Shown here: piece after piece, positions 8,695 through 17,381 of the stretch
How positions within the stretch are numbered: position 1 is the first letter of the stretch
Layout of the letters: each line of letters begins with the position of its first letter
Made by a program: the position numbers and the translations under genes
The notes under the pieces: generated by a model
Databases searched by the model: none
The model's input: only the letters and a program-made list of their open reading frames with translations
What the model was told of the DNA's origin: nothing
Assembly (NCBI GenBank): GCA_902489075.1
Contig: CABTYO010000014.1
Span: 1-63,751 of the forward strand
Reading direction: 5' to 3'
Length of the DNA stretch: 63,751 nucleotides
Source of the DNA: an uncultured Faecalicatena sp.
GTDB taxonomy: Bacteria; Bacillota; Clostridia; Lachnospirales; Lachnospiraceae

Positions 8695-9807
8695 GTGAAG
8701 AATTTCAAAAGAGCAGGTGTGCTTCTGCTTTGTCTGCTGATGCTGGTGAGTATGGCAGGATGTAAGAAAAAGGCAGAGGAACCCAAGGAGCCAGAGAAGA
8801 AAGAAGAAGTAGTGAAGAAGGAAGAGCCGAAGAAGACTGAGGAGCCCGAGGAACCAAAAGAAGAGATCCCGGCGAATCAGAATCTTCTGACAGGCTTACC
8901 GGATCTGACGGATGGAGCGATCGGCAAGAGGCCGGTAGCAGTTATGGTCAATAACGTGCAGGATGCCCTGCCGCAGTACGGAGTTGCAAAGGCGGATGTT
9001 ATTTTCGAGATCCCGGTTGAGGGAGACGTGACCAGGCTGATGGCACTGTATGCAGATTATACTACGGTTCCGCAGATCTGTGCAGTCCGCAGCTGCCGTT
9101 ATTATTTCCCGGCGCTTTCACAGGGCTTTGATGCTTTTTATGTGAACTGGGGAATTGATGACAGTATTTCCGATTACCTGGAGGCACTGAATCTGGATCA
9201 GTATGATGGTATCGCCAATGCAGGCGGTCTGTTCGGGCGTGATCAGGACAGGTTGAATCAGGGATATTCTCTGGAACATACCGGATATTTTGATGGGACA
9301 AGATTTGCACAGGTTGTTCAGGCAGACGGAAGAAGAACCGATTTGGCGGATGATAAGAAGGGAACAGCATTCCAGTTCAATGGTCTTAAGGAGCAGTTGA
9401 AGCCGGAAGGTTCAGACTGCAGCACAGTTAATATCAACTTCGGAGCAGCTACAGCGACATTTACATATGATGAGGCTACAAAGACCTATTTAAAGCAGAT
9501 CAACGGGAATCCGCAGATGGATGCCAGAGAGAATAAGCAGCTTGCATTTACCAACGTGTTTGTACTGGAGACAGATATTTCCGTGCGTGATGACATCGGA
9601 CACAAAGCAATCGACTGGGACGGTTCCATGGACGCAAAGGGATACTATGTGTCTAATGGTGGTGTTCAGAAGATTTTCTGGAATAAAGAGGATAATAATG
9701 AAAACTCTTATCTGAGATTTTATGATGAACAGGGAAATGAGCTTAAGATAAACCGTGGAAAGAGCTATATTGCTTTGAATTATAAGGGACAGAGTGAGTT
9801 TAAGTAG
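8695..9807 (+). CDS. DUF3048 (YerB-like) lipoprotein
   Basis: The start is GTG at 8695, preceded by a good RBS (GGGAGG). The N-terminus is a lipoprotein signal (LLLCLLMLVSMAGC, lipobox Cys about residue 23) followed by a Lys/Glu/Pro-rich linker to about residue 62. The body has the DUF3048 features: NLLTGLPDL, GKRPVAVMVNNVQDALPQYG and AVRSCRYYFPAL, ending with the C-terminal beta domain. It is exported and membrane anchored; the YerB family role is unknown. The gene is followed by a terminator at 9836 and appears monocistronic. Confidence 0.9.
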   Translation: MKNFKRAGVLLLCLLMLVSMAGCKKKAEEPKEPEKKEEVVKKEEPKKTEEPEEPKEEIPANQNLLTGLPDLTDGAIGKRPVAVMVNNVQDALPQYGVAKADVIFEIPVEGDVTRLMALYADYTTVPQICAVRSCRYYFPALSQGFDAFYVNWGIDDSISDYLEALNLDQYDGIANAGGLFGRDQDRLNQGYSLEHTGYFDGTRFAQVVQADGRRTDLADDKKGTAFQFNGLKEQLKPEGSDCSTVNINFGAATATFTYDEATKTYLKQINGNPQMDARENKQLAFTNVFVLETDISVRDDIGHKAIDWDGSMDAKGYYVSNGGVQKIFWNKEDNNENSYLRFYDEQGNELKINRGKSYIALNYKGQSEFK

Positions 9808-9835
9808 AAGAGTGGACGAAAAGGTCCGTTTATAG

Positions 9836-9867
9836 TTAGAGGGCAGGGGTTACCTGCCCTCTATAAT
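9836..9867 (+). terminator. Hairpin terminator after the DUF3048 gene
   Basis: AGAGGGCAGG and CCTGCCCTCT form a 10-bp stem with a 5-nt loop, followed by an A/T-rich stretch without a clean T run. It may serve both strands. Confidence 0.65.
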
Positions 9868-10006
9868 TATATAGAACTGCTCAAATTCTGTTTCTTCTTC
9901 CGCTTTATTATATACATCAATCTGATTCTGTATATCAATTCTATTAGCAAGCCATCCTCTTACCATACATAGTTTTATGAATTCAACGATATGGTATATA
10001 TTGCAA

Positions 10007-10900
10007 TTAATGACAGTTTTTACAAGCCTCATATCCACTCGCCTGTGCATCAGACAACGTCATCTGATAAGCGTTATCAGGATTCATATTTCCACAGCTT
10101 GAGTAGCTGTGATATTTACTTCCAGTTGCAGAAATCCAGACCATCTGTTCCTGTGGCTGTTCAGCAGCCTGGACAGCTTGTTCAGCGGCAATTCTTTCCT
10201 GCTCTGCCTGCTGAGCTGCAGCTTGAGCAGCAAGTCGTTCTTCTTCGGCCTTTTTAGCAGCTGCCTCATCCAGAGCCTTTTTCTGTGCCTCAGCTTCTGC
10301 TGCCAAACGTTTTTCTTCGGCCTCCTTAGCGGCAGCTTCTTCTTTTGATTTCTTGATTGCGGCCTCAGCTTCCATTTCAGCCTTTTTCTTTAAAGTATCA
10401 GCTTCTTTCTTTGCTTTTGCTTTCGCAATGGCAGTTTTATCTTCAATTTTAAATGTCAGGCTATTGCTTTTTATTCCGGAAGATTCTACAGACACTTTAT
10501 AAGTTCCGGGTTCATCAGCTGAGAAAAATACTTTATCACCGGAAACTTTTATCTCCCCTCCTGATGGTTTATAGGAGGAACTGCTGATAACATAAGAGTC
10601 CGGTTCAATTTCCGGATGAATCTCGATAGATTCATTGATATCGTAAACTGTGGATGTATCGGCTTGTAGAATAACGTTTTCCAGTTTAGGGGCGGTTACA
10701 GTGGAATAGACGAGAAGGACAAAAAACGCGCTTATAATTATCTTAACTGGCTTTTTCCAATTCGTATATTTCCACATAAGAAAAATACCAACTGGAAAAC
10801 ATAGAATTAGCAATAAGATAATCCAGACTGTTTTCTGATACCATTGCTTTGTGTCTTTGCTTCGATGGCTTTGGCCATTTAGAACTGAATTTGAATTCAT
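10007..10900 (-). CDS. Membrane protein with Ala/Lys/Glu coiled coil and C-terminal Cys/His motif
   Basis: 297 residues. There are two hydrophobic segments near the N-terminus (WIILLILCFPVGIFLMW, then IIISAFFVLLVYS), a beta-rich region of about 80 residues, an Ala/Lys/Glu/Gln coiled coil (about 155-245), and a C-terminal domain with the pattern Y-H-S-Y-S-S-C-G ... G-Y-E-A-C-K-N-C-H. That last block recurs at protein ends in Lachnospiraceae and could bind a metal ion through its Cys and His residues. Function unknown. No operon partner is evident; the next minus-strand gene upstream ends about 100 bp away. Confidence 0.8.
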   Translation of the reverse strand: MNSNSVLNGQSHRSKDTKQWYQKTVWIILLLILCFPVGIFLMWKYTNWKKPVKIIISAFFVLLVYSTVTAPKLENVILQADTSTVYDINESIEIHPEIEPDSYVISSSSYKPSGGEIKVSGDKVFFSADEPGTYKVSVESSGIKSNSLTFKIEDKTAIAKAKAKKEADTLKKKAEMEAEAAIKKSKEEAAAKEAEEKRLAAEAEAQKKALDEAAAKKAEEERLAAQAAAQQAEQERIAAEQAVQAAEQPQEQMVWISATGSKYHSYSSCGNMNPDNAYQMTLSDAQASGYEACKNCH

Positions 10901-10998
10901 AATAGTTCCCCCTCTTCCTTTGTAAATATGATAATTTCATTATACAGTAGGAAGAAGGGGAAGTAAATCGTATGTTTCGTATGAATAGCAGGTGTGTA

Positions 10999-12204
10999 TT
11001 ATCCTAAGAGACTCTCTGCAATTCTCCTTGCGAGTGCATCCATCTCTTCCATCTGCTCCGGTTTGAGCGATGATTTCAATGCGAAATTCTCTGTCAGCAG
11101 TGTCATATTCTTCATCTCGCTGATCTTTGCTTCGATCTGTTTTGCGGACATTGGTGCCCAGGTGCCGTTCCCCAGTACAGCAACGGTACGTCCCTGCACA
11201 TTCAGTGCTTTCATATCATCCAGATAATTTGCCATCACCGGATAAATTCCGCCGTTATAGGTCGGTGATGCGAGCACCAGATGGCTGTATTTAAAGGAAT
11301 CAGCTATCAGCTGGGATACATGGATCCTGGAAATATCATGCATGACAATGCGTTTCACACCTGCCTCCGCCAGCTTGACAGCCAGGACATTGGCGGCATT
11401 TTCTGTGTTGCCGTACATGGAAGCGTAAGCGATCATAACACCCTTTACTTCTGGTGTATAGGTGCTCCAGGTATTGTATTTATCCAGGAAATATTCGATA
11501 TTGCTGCGCCATACCGGGCCGTGGAGCGGGCAGATATATCGGATATCCAGTGCAGCAGCCTTCTTTAAGACGTTCTGCACCTGTACACCGTATTTCCCGA
11601 CGATATTCGTGTAATAACGGCGGGCATCATCCAGCCAGTCACGGTCAAAGTCAAGCTCATCGTTGAAAATGGTTCCGCCCACAGCACCGAAGGTTCCGAA
11701 TGCATCCGCGGAGAAGAGGACCTTATCAGTCTCGTCATAGGTCAGCATTGCCTCTGGCCAGTGTACCATCGGTGCCATGATAAAGTGGAGTGTATGTTTT
11801 CCACAGGGAAAAGTATCCCCTTCCTTGATTGTCACAGTTTTACCCTCAAGGTCTAACTGATAGAACTGCTGGATCATAGGAAATGTCTTGGCATTGCCGA
11901 CAATCTGTATATCCGGGTAGCGCAGGACAAGCTCGTTGATGAGAGAGCAGTGGTCCGGCTCCATATGGTTGATGACAAGATAATCCAGCTTCCTGCCGGA
12001 TAATACGGCTTCTACATTCTCCAGAAACTGCCTTCCGATGGACGTATCTACCGTATCAAAGAGCACGGTCTTCTCATCCATCAGCAGATAAGAATTGTAG
12101 GAAACACCGTTCGGGATCGGAAATAAATTCTCAAAGAGTGCAAGACGGCGGTCACTTCCACCCACCCAGTATAAATCATCTGTTACTTTTCTGTAATAGT
12201 ACAT
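10999..12204 (-). CDS. Flavodiiron protein (A-type flavoprotein, FprA-like)
   Basis: 401 residues, the size of a two-domain flavodiiron protein. The N-terminal metallo-beta-lactamase-like domain has H80-x-E82-x-D84-H85 (HMEPDH), then His in APMVHWPEAM, Asp in FSADAFG and His in CPLHGPVW, the complete di-iron ligand set. From about residue 255 a flavodoxin domain begins (MIAYASMYGNTENAA, FMN phosphate loop). These soluble enzymes reduce O2 to water and/or NO to N2O in anaerobes. No rubredoxin domain is fused, so an external electron donor is needed. It has its own promoter. Confidence 0.95.
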   Translation of the reverse strand: MYYYRKVTDDLYWVGGSDRRLALFENLFPIPNGVSYNSYLLMDEKTVLFDTVDTSIGRQFLENVEAVLSGRKLDYLVINHMEPDHCSLINELVLRYPDIQIVGNAKTFPMIQQFYQLDLEGKTVTIKEGDTFPCGKHTLHFIMAPMVHWPEAMLTYDETDKVLFSADAFGTFGAVGGTIFNDELDFDRDWLDDARRYYTNIVGKYGVQVQNVLKKAAALDIRYICPLHGPVWRSNIEYFLDKYNTWSTYTPEVKGVMIAYASMYGNTENAANVLAVKLAEAGVKRIVMHDISRIHVSQLIADSFKYSHLVLASPTYNGGIYPVMANYLDDMKALNVQGRTVAVLGNGTWAPMSAKQIEAKISEMKNMTLLTENFALKSSLKPEQMEEMDALARRIAESLLG

Positions 12205-12331
12205 GTGCGTTCCTCCTTATTGTTATGTGTGTTATCGTGTAAGATCCTTCCACAATCAGGGAAGGCAGAGTATGTGAAAAATTAAAGAGCATCCGTCTGT
12301 GTACAGTACGGTATTTTTCTCTATCGTGAAT

Positions 12332-12359
12332 ATTCTATCACAAAAATAAGAATGCGCAA
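12332..12359 (-). promoter_or_regulatory. Probable sigma-A promoter of the flavodiiron gene
   Basis: On the minus strand, TTGCGC (12354-12359) and TAGAAT (12332-12337) are separated by 16 bp, and the gene starts about 130 bp downstream. The long leader contains no obvious riboswitch. Confidence 0.5.
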
Positions 12360-12474
12360 GGCTGGTATTTAATTTCGTACACAGATTTTTTATCAATCCT
12401 TATAATTTCCTTAGATTTCTCCTTTAGACTAAACATATCGGCCAAACAAAGTATAGAACAAGGAGAAATGAAAA

Positions 12475-13185
12475 ATGAGTGAGATGATGATAGAAACGAG
12501 AAGGATCAGCAAGCATTTTGGGAATCAGAAGGCACTGGACCAGGTGTCTTTGATGATTCCAAAAGGATGTGTATACGGGCTTCTGGGACCGAATGGTGCA
12601 GGAAAGTCTACGCTGATGAAGATTCTTTCGGGTATGATCCGGGCGAATGAGGGCGAGGTTTATTTTGACGGAAAGCCATGGGGCCGGGAGAATCTGGGAA
12701 AGACCGGGGTCCTGATCGAACAGCCTCCGCTGTATGAGAATCTGACGGCGGAGGAGAATTTGAAGGTGCGGACACTTTTACTGGGGCTTCCTAAGAGCAG
12801 GATTGGTGAAGTACTGCAAATTGTGGGATTAAAAAATACCGGGAAGAAGCGCGCCGGGCAGTTCTCCATGGGAATGAAGCAGCGGCTTGGCATTGCAGCG
12901 GCACTTTTGAACCACCCATCGCTTCTGATTCTGGATGAACCGACCAACGGGCTGGATCCGTTCGGAATTCAGGAATTGAGAGAGCTGATACGGGGGCTTG
13001 CCGATCAGGGAATCACAGTGATGGTTTCCAGTCATATTTTAAGTGAAATTGAGCAGGTGGCGGATTATGTTGGAATCATTTCCGAGGGCGTTCTGGGCTA
13101 TCAGGGGGGCTTGAAAGAAGGAAAGGATCTGGAGAAGTTATTTACGGAGGTGGTAAGGAAGAACAGGAGGGAAATGGCATGTTAG
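12475..13185 (+). CDS. Lantibiotic/cationic peptide-type ABC transporter ATP-binding protein
   Basis: 236 residues: Walker A GPNGAGKST near 40, Q-loop IEQPP, signature FSMGMKQRLGIAAALL near 132, Walker B LLILDEPTNGLDP near 152, H-loop SSHILSE near 185. It groups by pattern with the BcrA/NisF/CprA class. It overlaps the first permease by 7 nt, and two permeases plus a two-component system follow, as in the C. difficile cprABC-cprRK locus. Likely role is self-protection or resistance to lanthipeptides and other cationic peptides at the membrane; the substrate is not provable from sequence. Confidence 0.92.
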   Translation: MSEMMIETRRISKHFGNQKALDQVSLMIPKGCVYGLLGPNGAGKSTLMKILSGMIRANEGEVYFDGKPWGRENLGKTGVLIEQPPLYENLTAEENLKVRTLLLGLPKSRIGEVLQIVGLKNTGKKRAGQFSMGMKQRLGIAAALLNHPSLLILDEPTNGLDPFGIQELRELIRGLADQGITVMVSSHILSEIEQVADYVGIISEGVLGYQGGLKEGKDLEKLFTEVVRKNRREMAC

Positions 13186-13955
13186 CAGCATATATCAAAG
13201 CAGAGGAACTGAAAAGCAGACATACAGTGTCTGCAAAATTATTCTGGATCGTGCCGGGGATCAGTGTTTTGCTCGGGCTTCTTTTCTCAGGCAAGGATGC
13301 CAGATATTATCAGACGAACCAGTTTAACTGGTGGTATACCACACTTTTTCCGATGCTTTTGCTGCTAAGCACTGCATTTACGGAGCAGCGGGAACGGAAA
13401 CTGAAAAACCGTGCGATGCAGGTTCTGCCTGTAGATATGAAAAAACTCTGGGCAGCAAAGGTGTTCTGTAGTTTTAAAACATTGTTTTTAGCGGCTGCCG
13501 TCATTTTCCTTGCACAGGAGGGAATCAGCAGAATCTTTGCGGGAGGCGCGGCAAGAGAAATTTCTACCACGGCAGCGTTTACGGCAGCTGTCTTATGGCT
13601 GGTCTTAAGCGCATGGCAGATCCCGTTGTGGCTGTTTGTGAATCAGAAGTTCGGCTTCACCTTTGGCCTTTTGGTTGGTCTGGTATGTAATGCCGGGGTG
13701 GGGATTCTGGGGGCGACATATGTATGGTGGATTGTGAATCCATTTTCCTACATCTGCCACCTGATGTGCCCTGTTCTGAAGATCCTGCCAAACGGACTTC
13801 CTGCAGAGCCCGGAAGTATGACCTTTTATCCGGAGCTGCTGGATACCAGTGCGATACCAATAGGAGTTGGAATCTCAGTAGTTTTATTTATCGTGTGCTT
13901 TGCTGTCACCGCATTCTGGTATGAGAAAAGGGGGAAAAAGGGATGGGAAAAGTAG
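13179..13955 (+). CDS. Lantibiotic immunity-type ABC permease (MutE/EpiE/CprB-like)
   Basis: 258 residues with about six hydrophobic segments, starting MLAAYIKAEELKSRHTVSAK. The N-terminal AEELKSRHT-type amphipathic stretch before the first membrane helix and the overall size fit the MutE/EpiE/SpaE permeases. It overlaps the ATPase gene by 7 nt and the next permease by 13 nt, so the three are translationally coupled and presumably form one transporter. Confidence 0.85.
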   Translation: MLAAYIKAEELKSRHTVSAKLFWIVPGISVLLGLLFSGKDARYYQTNQFNWWYTTLFPMLLLLSTAFTEQRERKLKNRAMQVLPVDMKKLWAAKVFCSFKTLFLAAAVIFLAQEGISRIFAGGAAREISTTAAFTAAVLWLVLSAWQIPLWLFVNQKFGFTFGLLVGLVCNAGVGILGATYVWWIVNPFSYICHLMCPVLKILPNGLPAEPGSMTFYPELLDTSAIPIGVGISVVLFIVCFAVTAFWYEKRGKKGWEK

Positions 13956-14746
13956 AAAAAAGCCAGGAAAGAGACAGAGGGCATGCCGCATTTTTCGGCA
14001 TGCTCTATGCTGAGTGGATGAAGATGCGCAGGACCTGGATTCTGTGGCTGCATATCCTGATGCCTCTGATTGGAATTACCGTGTTCCTTTTATATTACCG
14101 CATTTCTATCTGGAGTGACTGGGGGAAAATATCCGGTTATGTCGAGGTGGTCGCCGCTGTATGTCCGACGCTGGTGGGATTTGTCACCGCACTGGCAGCA
14201 GAGCAGGAAAAGCAGGCAGGTCATTTTCAGAATCTCCTTGGGATTGGAAAATACCGAGGGAAAAATCTGGCTGTGAAATTATGTTCGCTGCTGATCTGGA
14301 ATCTGCTGGCCGTGGGACTGACAATTGGCGGATTTGGAGTCGGTTTTTATCTTTTCGTCTCCGGGATACCGGTTTCGGCCGGATTCTATCTTAAGGTTAT
14401 ATTCCTGATCTGGGTCTGTCAGATATTTGCTTATGGATTCCACCTGTTTCTGGGGTTGAGGTTCTCGAAAGGGATTACAATCGGTGCGGGAATCGTGGAG
14501 AGCGTTGTCAGCGCATTGATGATGACCGGGCTGGGCGAGAGGATCTGGCAGTGGCTGCCATGCGCCTGGGCAGGGCGATTCAGCGGATACTGCGTGAAAA
14601 TTGCTTCAGGTACGGAGGCTAATGTGGAGTTTATCATTGAGCAGATGAAACTTGGAGGTTCGGCTACGGCAGGAATCACACTGGCGGGAATGGCTGGATT
14701 GTTTGTATGGTTTTGGAGGTATGAAGGGCGAAGGATGGAAGATTAG
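13943..14746 (+). CDS. Lantibiotic immunity-type ABC permease (MutG/CprC-like)
   Basis: 267 residues with about six membrane helices. After a short hydrophilic N-terminus comes FFGMLYAEWMKMRRTWILWL, the typical Y-A-E-x-x-K start of MutG/SpaG-like permeases. Its start overlaps the preceding permease. It completes an ATPase-permease-permease set, after which about 160 bp of regulatory DNA precedes the response regulator. Confidence 0.85.
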   Translation: MGKVEKSQERDRGHAAFFGMLYAEWMKMRRTWILWLHILMPLIGITVFLLYYRISIWSDWGKISGYVEVVAAVCPTLVGFVTALAAEQEKQAGHFQNLLGIGKYRGKNLAVKLCSLLIWNLLAVGLTIGGFGVGFYLFVSGIPVSAGFYLKVIFLIWVCQIFAYGFHLFLGLRFSKGITIGAGIVESVVSALMMTGLGERIWQWLPCAWAGRFSGYCVKIASGTEANVEFIIEQMKLGGSATAGITLAGMAGLFVWFWRYEGRRMED

Positions 14747-14824
14747 CGGAAGATCATGAGCAGGTTCCATATAATTGGAAGAAATATAGTAAAAACGGGG
14801 TTCTTTCGTTTGGAGTCGTAAAAG

Positions 14825-14854
14825 ATGACAATTTGAGGTTTGGTATGTTAAAAT
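14825..14854 (+). promoter_or_regulatory. Possible promoter for the CprRK-like two-component genes
   Basis: ATGACA and TAAAAT are separated by 18 bp, 50 bp before the response regulator. The match is modest. It would let the regulators and the downstream redox gene be expressed apart from the transporter. Confidence 0.4.
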
Positions 14855-14906
14855 AAAGCAGTGGTATAAAACTGAAGTTTTAATCTAAAAGGGGAGGTAC
14901 TGAGAA

Positions 14907-15566
14907 ATGGCGCGAATTCTGGCAGTAGACGACGAACCCGCGATCCTGACCCTGATCCGCCGTGCCCTGGAAAAGGAGGGGCACAGCGTCACGGTCTGCC
15001 AGTCACCAGATGAGGTGAGGGCAGAGTACCTGACGCAATACGACCTGATCCTGTTAGACATCATGATGCCAGGTACAGACGGGGTGACATTCTGCCGGCA
15101 GATCCGTGACCGGGTGGACTGTCCGATTCTGTTCCTGACCGCGAAGACGGAGGAGAGCAGCATCATGTACGGTCTGGGTTCCGGCGGGGACGATTACATC
15201 ACAAAGCCATTCGGGATCGGGGAACTCAGGGCAAGGGTGCAGGCATACCTGCGCAGAGAGAAGCGGGAGAAGAAGCATTCGGTACTCATATCGGATGTAC
15301 GTTTCGATCTGTCCGGCAAGACGGCAGAGGCGGCGGGGAGTCTGATTCCTCTTACAAAGAGTGAGTATGAGATCAGCGAATTTTTGGCTGTGAATCATGG
15401 ACAGGTTTTTTCAAAGGAGCAGATTTTTGAACGTGTTTTCGGATTTGACCGTGAAAGCGATGTCTCAGCGATCACGGAGCATGTGAAGAATATCCGTGCC
15501 AAATTCGCAAAACAGGGGATGAATCCAATCGAGACAGTCTGGGGGATCGGATATAAATGGAAATAA
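14907..15566 (+). CDS. OmpR-family response regulator (CprR/NisR-like)
   Basis: 219 residues. The receiver domain has acidic pocket DDE (8-10), phospho-acceptor Asp51 in LILLDIMMP, Thr in FLTAKT and Lys in ITKPF. The C-terminal winged helix has IPLTKSEYEISEFLAVN and AITEHVKNIRAKF as recognition region. It overlaps the histidine kinase gene by 10 nt. It should activate the preceding ABC genes in response to peptide antibiotics, as NisR and CprR do; that target is inferred from position. Confidence 0.93.
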   Translation: MARILAVDDEPAILTLIRRALEKEGHSVTVCQSPDEVRAEYLTQYDLILLDIMMPGTDGVTFCRQIRDRVDCPILFLTAKTEESSIMYGLGSGGDDYITKPFGIGELRARVQAYLRREKREKKHSVLISDVRFDLSGKTAEAAGSLIPLTKSEYEISEFLAVNHGQVFSKEQIFERVFGFDRESDVSAITEHVKNIRAKFAKQGMNPIETVWGIGYKWK

Positions 15567-16942
15567 AGCGTAAGATGTCAGTACAGTCTGTATTCGGAAG
15601 GTTTTTGATCTGGTTCTGTGCACTGCTGGCAGGGCTGGTTTTTCTGTTTTTGCTTCTGGCTTTTGTCCTGGACAGTACAGTAGGCATCCTTCCGGCAAAT
15701 TACTGGGAGAATATGCTGGAAGAGAACAGGACAAAGATTGAGGAGGCTGAGAAAGTAACCGAAGATCTGATTCCTGAGCCATGTTCTTATGGAGTCTACC
15801 AGACAGATGGAACCTTTCTCTACGGCAGCCTGGCAGAAGAAAACAGGCAGAGTGTCTGGCAGGCGTATGTGCAGGGGAACAAGGAAAGCAGACAGGCAGA
15901 CGGGTATCTCAAGTTTTTCCCACGCAACAGGGAGGTCTGCATTGCAGTCTATCACGTCAGGTCAGAATTTGGCGATCCGGTCTTACGCAAGCGTCTGCCC
16001 GGAGCTCCGGAGAAGAGTATCCTGCTCTTTTTTATTTTTTTTCTGATCGGATCGGTGATATTGGTCCGCAGGTTTGGGCGTGCGATGAAGGAAGAGCTGG
16101 AGAAACTTAAGATGGTGACCGAAAAGGTCAGGCTTGGTGACCTGGATTTTGAAAAGCCGGATTCTAAGATCCGTGAAGTGGATGAGGTCATGGACTCCAT
16201 GACTAAGATGAAAGAGGCACTGGAGACTTCTTTGAAGCAGCAGTGGAGCATGGAGGAAAACAGGCGGCAGCAGGTCCGGGCTCTGGTCCATGACATCAAG
16301 ACTCCGCTGACCGTGATCCGCGGTAATGCGCAGCTTCTGGGAGAGTCTGAATCGCTGGAGGAAAGCCGGGAATACGAGACGTATATTCTGCAGGAGACTG
16401 ACCATATCGAACAGTATATCCAGGTTCTGCAGGAAATGTTGAAAACAGAAGGTATCCTGCATCCGAAACGGGAAAAGGTGGAGATAAGGAAGCTGTCGGA
16501 TGAATTTGCCGGCCGAGCCAGAACGATGGCATCTGCAAAAAAGCAGCAGCTGGAGGTTGTAATTTCCCTTCAATCGGATTATATTATGAATGACAGGCAG
16601 CTTCTGCAGCGCGTCTGGGAGAATCTTCTGAATAATGCAGTGGAATACACGCCGGAGGGCGGTAACATATCAATCCATATCACAGAGGAAAAGGACAGGC
16701 TGCATTTTCAGATCGAAGATGACGGTCCCGGATTTACGGAAGAGGATCTCCGGCACGGGATGGAGCAGTTCTATCAGGGGGATAAAAGCAGAAGCTCCAG
16801 GAAACATTACGGTATGGGCCTTTTTATCGTGCAGTCGTTTGTAAGCTCCCAGGGCGGCAGAATGACACTGTCAAATTCGCCGGAATTAAAAGGTGCCTGC
16901 GTCCATGTTGAGTTGACTAAAATTCAGGAAAGTGAGGAATAA
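15557..16942 (+). CDS. Sensor histidine kinase (CprK/NisK-like)
   Basis: 461 residues. Two membrane helices (about 15-40 and 155-175) bracket an extracytoplasmic sensor of about 115 residues, then a HAMP-like segment, a dimerisation helix with phospho-His in LVHDIKTPLTVIRGN, and an HATPase_c domain with NLLNNAVEYTPEGG, EDDGPGF and YGMGLFIVQSF. The large external loop fits NisK/CprK-type sensors that bind peptide directly, unlike the short Bce-type kinase at 20165. It ends 2 nt before the putative selenoprotein gene. Confidence 0.93.
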   Translation: MEIKRKMSVQSVFGRFLIWFCALLAGLVFLFLLLAFVLDSTVGILPANYWENMLEENRTKIEEAEKVTEDLIPEPCSYGVYQTDGTFLYGSLAEENRQSVWQAYVQGNKESRQADGYLKFFPRNREVCIAVYHVRSEFGDPVLRKRLPGAPEKSILLFFIFFLIGSVILVRRFGRAMKEELEKLKMVTEKVRLGDLDFEKPDSKIREVDEVMDSMTKMKEALETSLKQQWSMEENRRQQVRALVHDIKTPLTVIRGNAQLLGESESLEESREYETYILQETDHIEQYIQVLQEMLKTEGILHPKREKVEIRKLSDEFAGRARTMASAKKQQLEVVISLQSDYIMNDRQLLQRVWENLLNNAVEYTPEGGNISIHITEEKDRLHFQIEDDGPGFTEEDLRHGMEQFYQGDKSRSSRKHYGMGLFIVQSFVSSQGGRMTLSNSPELKGACVHVELTKIQESEE

Positions 16943-16944
16943 AC

Positions 16945-17298
16945 ATGTTATTTGTATGCTATCCAAAATGAACTACCTGCCAGAAGGCCAGGAAATGGCT
17001 CGAAGCAGAAGGAATCTCTTATGAAGAAAGAGATATCAAGACTCAGAATCCCAGCAAAGAGGAATTAAAGGAATGGTATCAGATGAGCGGCCTTCCATTG
17101 AAAAGATTTTTCAACACAAGCGGAAATCTTTATAAGGAACTGAAATTAAAGGACCGGCTTCCTGATATGAGCGAGGAAGAGCAGCTGGAACTTCTGGCTA
17201 CAGATGGTATGCTGGTAAAGCGACCGCTTGTAGTGACAGAAGATACAGTACTGACCGGATTTAAGGAAAAAGAGTGGGTTGAGAAATTCAGAGAATAA
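16945..17298 (+). CDS. ArsC/Spx-like thioredoxin-fold protein with in-frame TGA at the catalytic Cys: probable selenoprotein
   Basis: The frame from ATG 16945 (RBS GTGAGG) reads MLFVCYPK-TGA-TTCQKARKWLEAEGIS and stays open to TAA 17298, 117 residues if TGA 16969-16971 is read as an amino acid. Clostridial homologues of this ArsC/YffB/Spx-like family have Cys at exactly this place (YPKCTTCQKA), the redox-active residue, so reading gives a Sec-x-x-Cys motif. The rest is family-like: KTQNPSKEELKEWY, FFNTSGNLYK, LLATDGMLVKRPLVV with the conserved Lys-Arg-Pro. No decay is seen in the 109 codons after TGA. A hairpin suited to a bacterial SECIS follows it. Alternatives: nonsense mutation, or a 71-residue product from ATG 17083 lacking the active site. 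It follows the CprK-like gene by 2 nt. Confidence 0.75.
16977..17008 (+). promoter_or_regulatory. Candidate bacterial SECIS hairpin just after the in-frame TGA
   Basis: The upper stem is 16986-16990 with 16996-17000 (GGCCA/TGGCT, one G-U pair), with a 5-nt apical loop GGAAA that starts with G 19 nt after the TGA. The lower stem is CTGC (16977-16980) with GCAG (17005-17008). A G in the first two loop positions and a 16-37 nt spacing are known bSECIS rules. A competing stem CCTG/CAGG exists, so the fold is a proposal. Confidence 0.55.
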
Positions 17299-17312
17299 AT
17301 CTGTCCGGCAAA

Positions 17313-17375
17313 AGGTAAGGGCAGTCTGGAAGATTTGAGTGAGGTTTCACTTTTATCATCCAGGCTGCCCTTATC
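17313..17375. terminator. Bidirectional hairpin between convergent genes
   Basis: AAGGGCAG-t-CTGGA pairs with TCCAG-g-CTGCCCTT around a loop of about 28 nt. It lies between the selenoprotein gene (plus) and the DUF4097 gene (minus), whose stop codon is at 17382. Confidence 0.7.
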
Positions 17376-17381
17376 AATATC

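Noticed and set aside
9850..10050. 66-codon minus-strand frame downstream of the coiled-coil membrane protein
   Set aside because: It overlaps the end of the larger gene, has no convincing RBS, and its 3' end runs into the terminator of the opposite gene.
17083..17298. Independent 71-codon gene starting at ATG 17083
   Set aside because: It is the C-terminal part of the ArsC/Spx-like frame; the full frame with a proper RBS begins at 16945.
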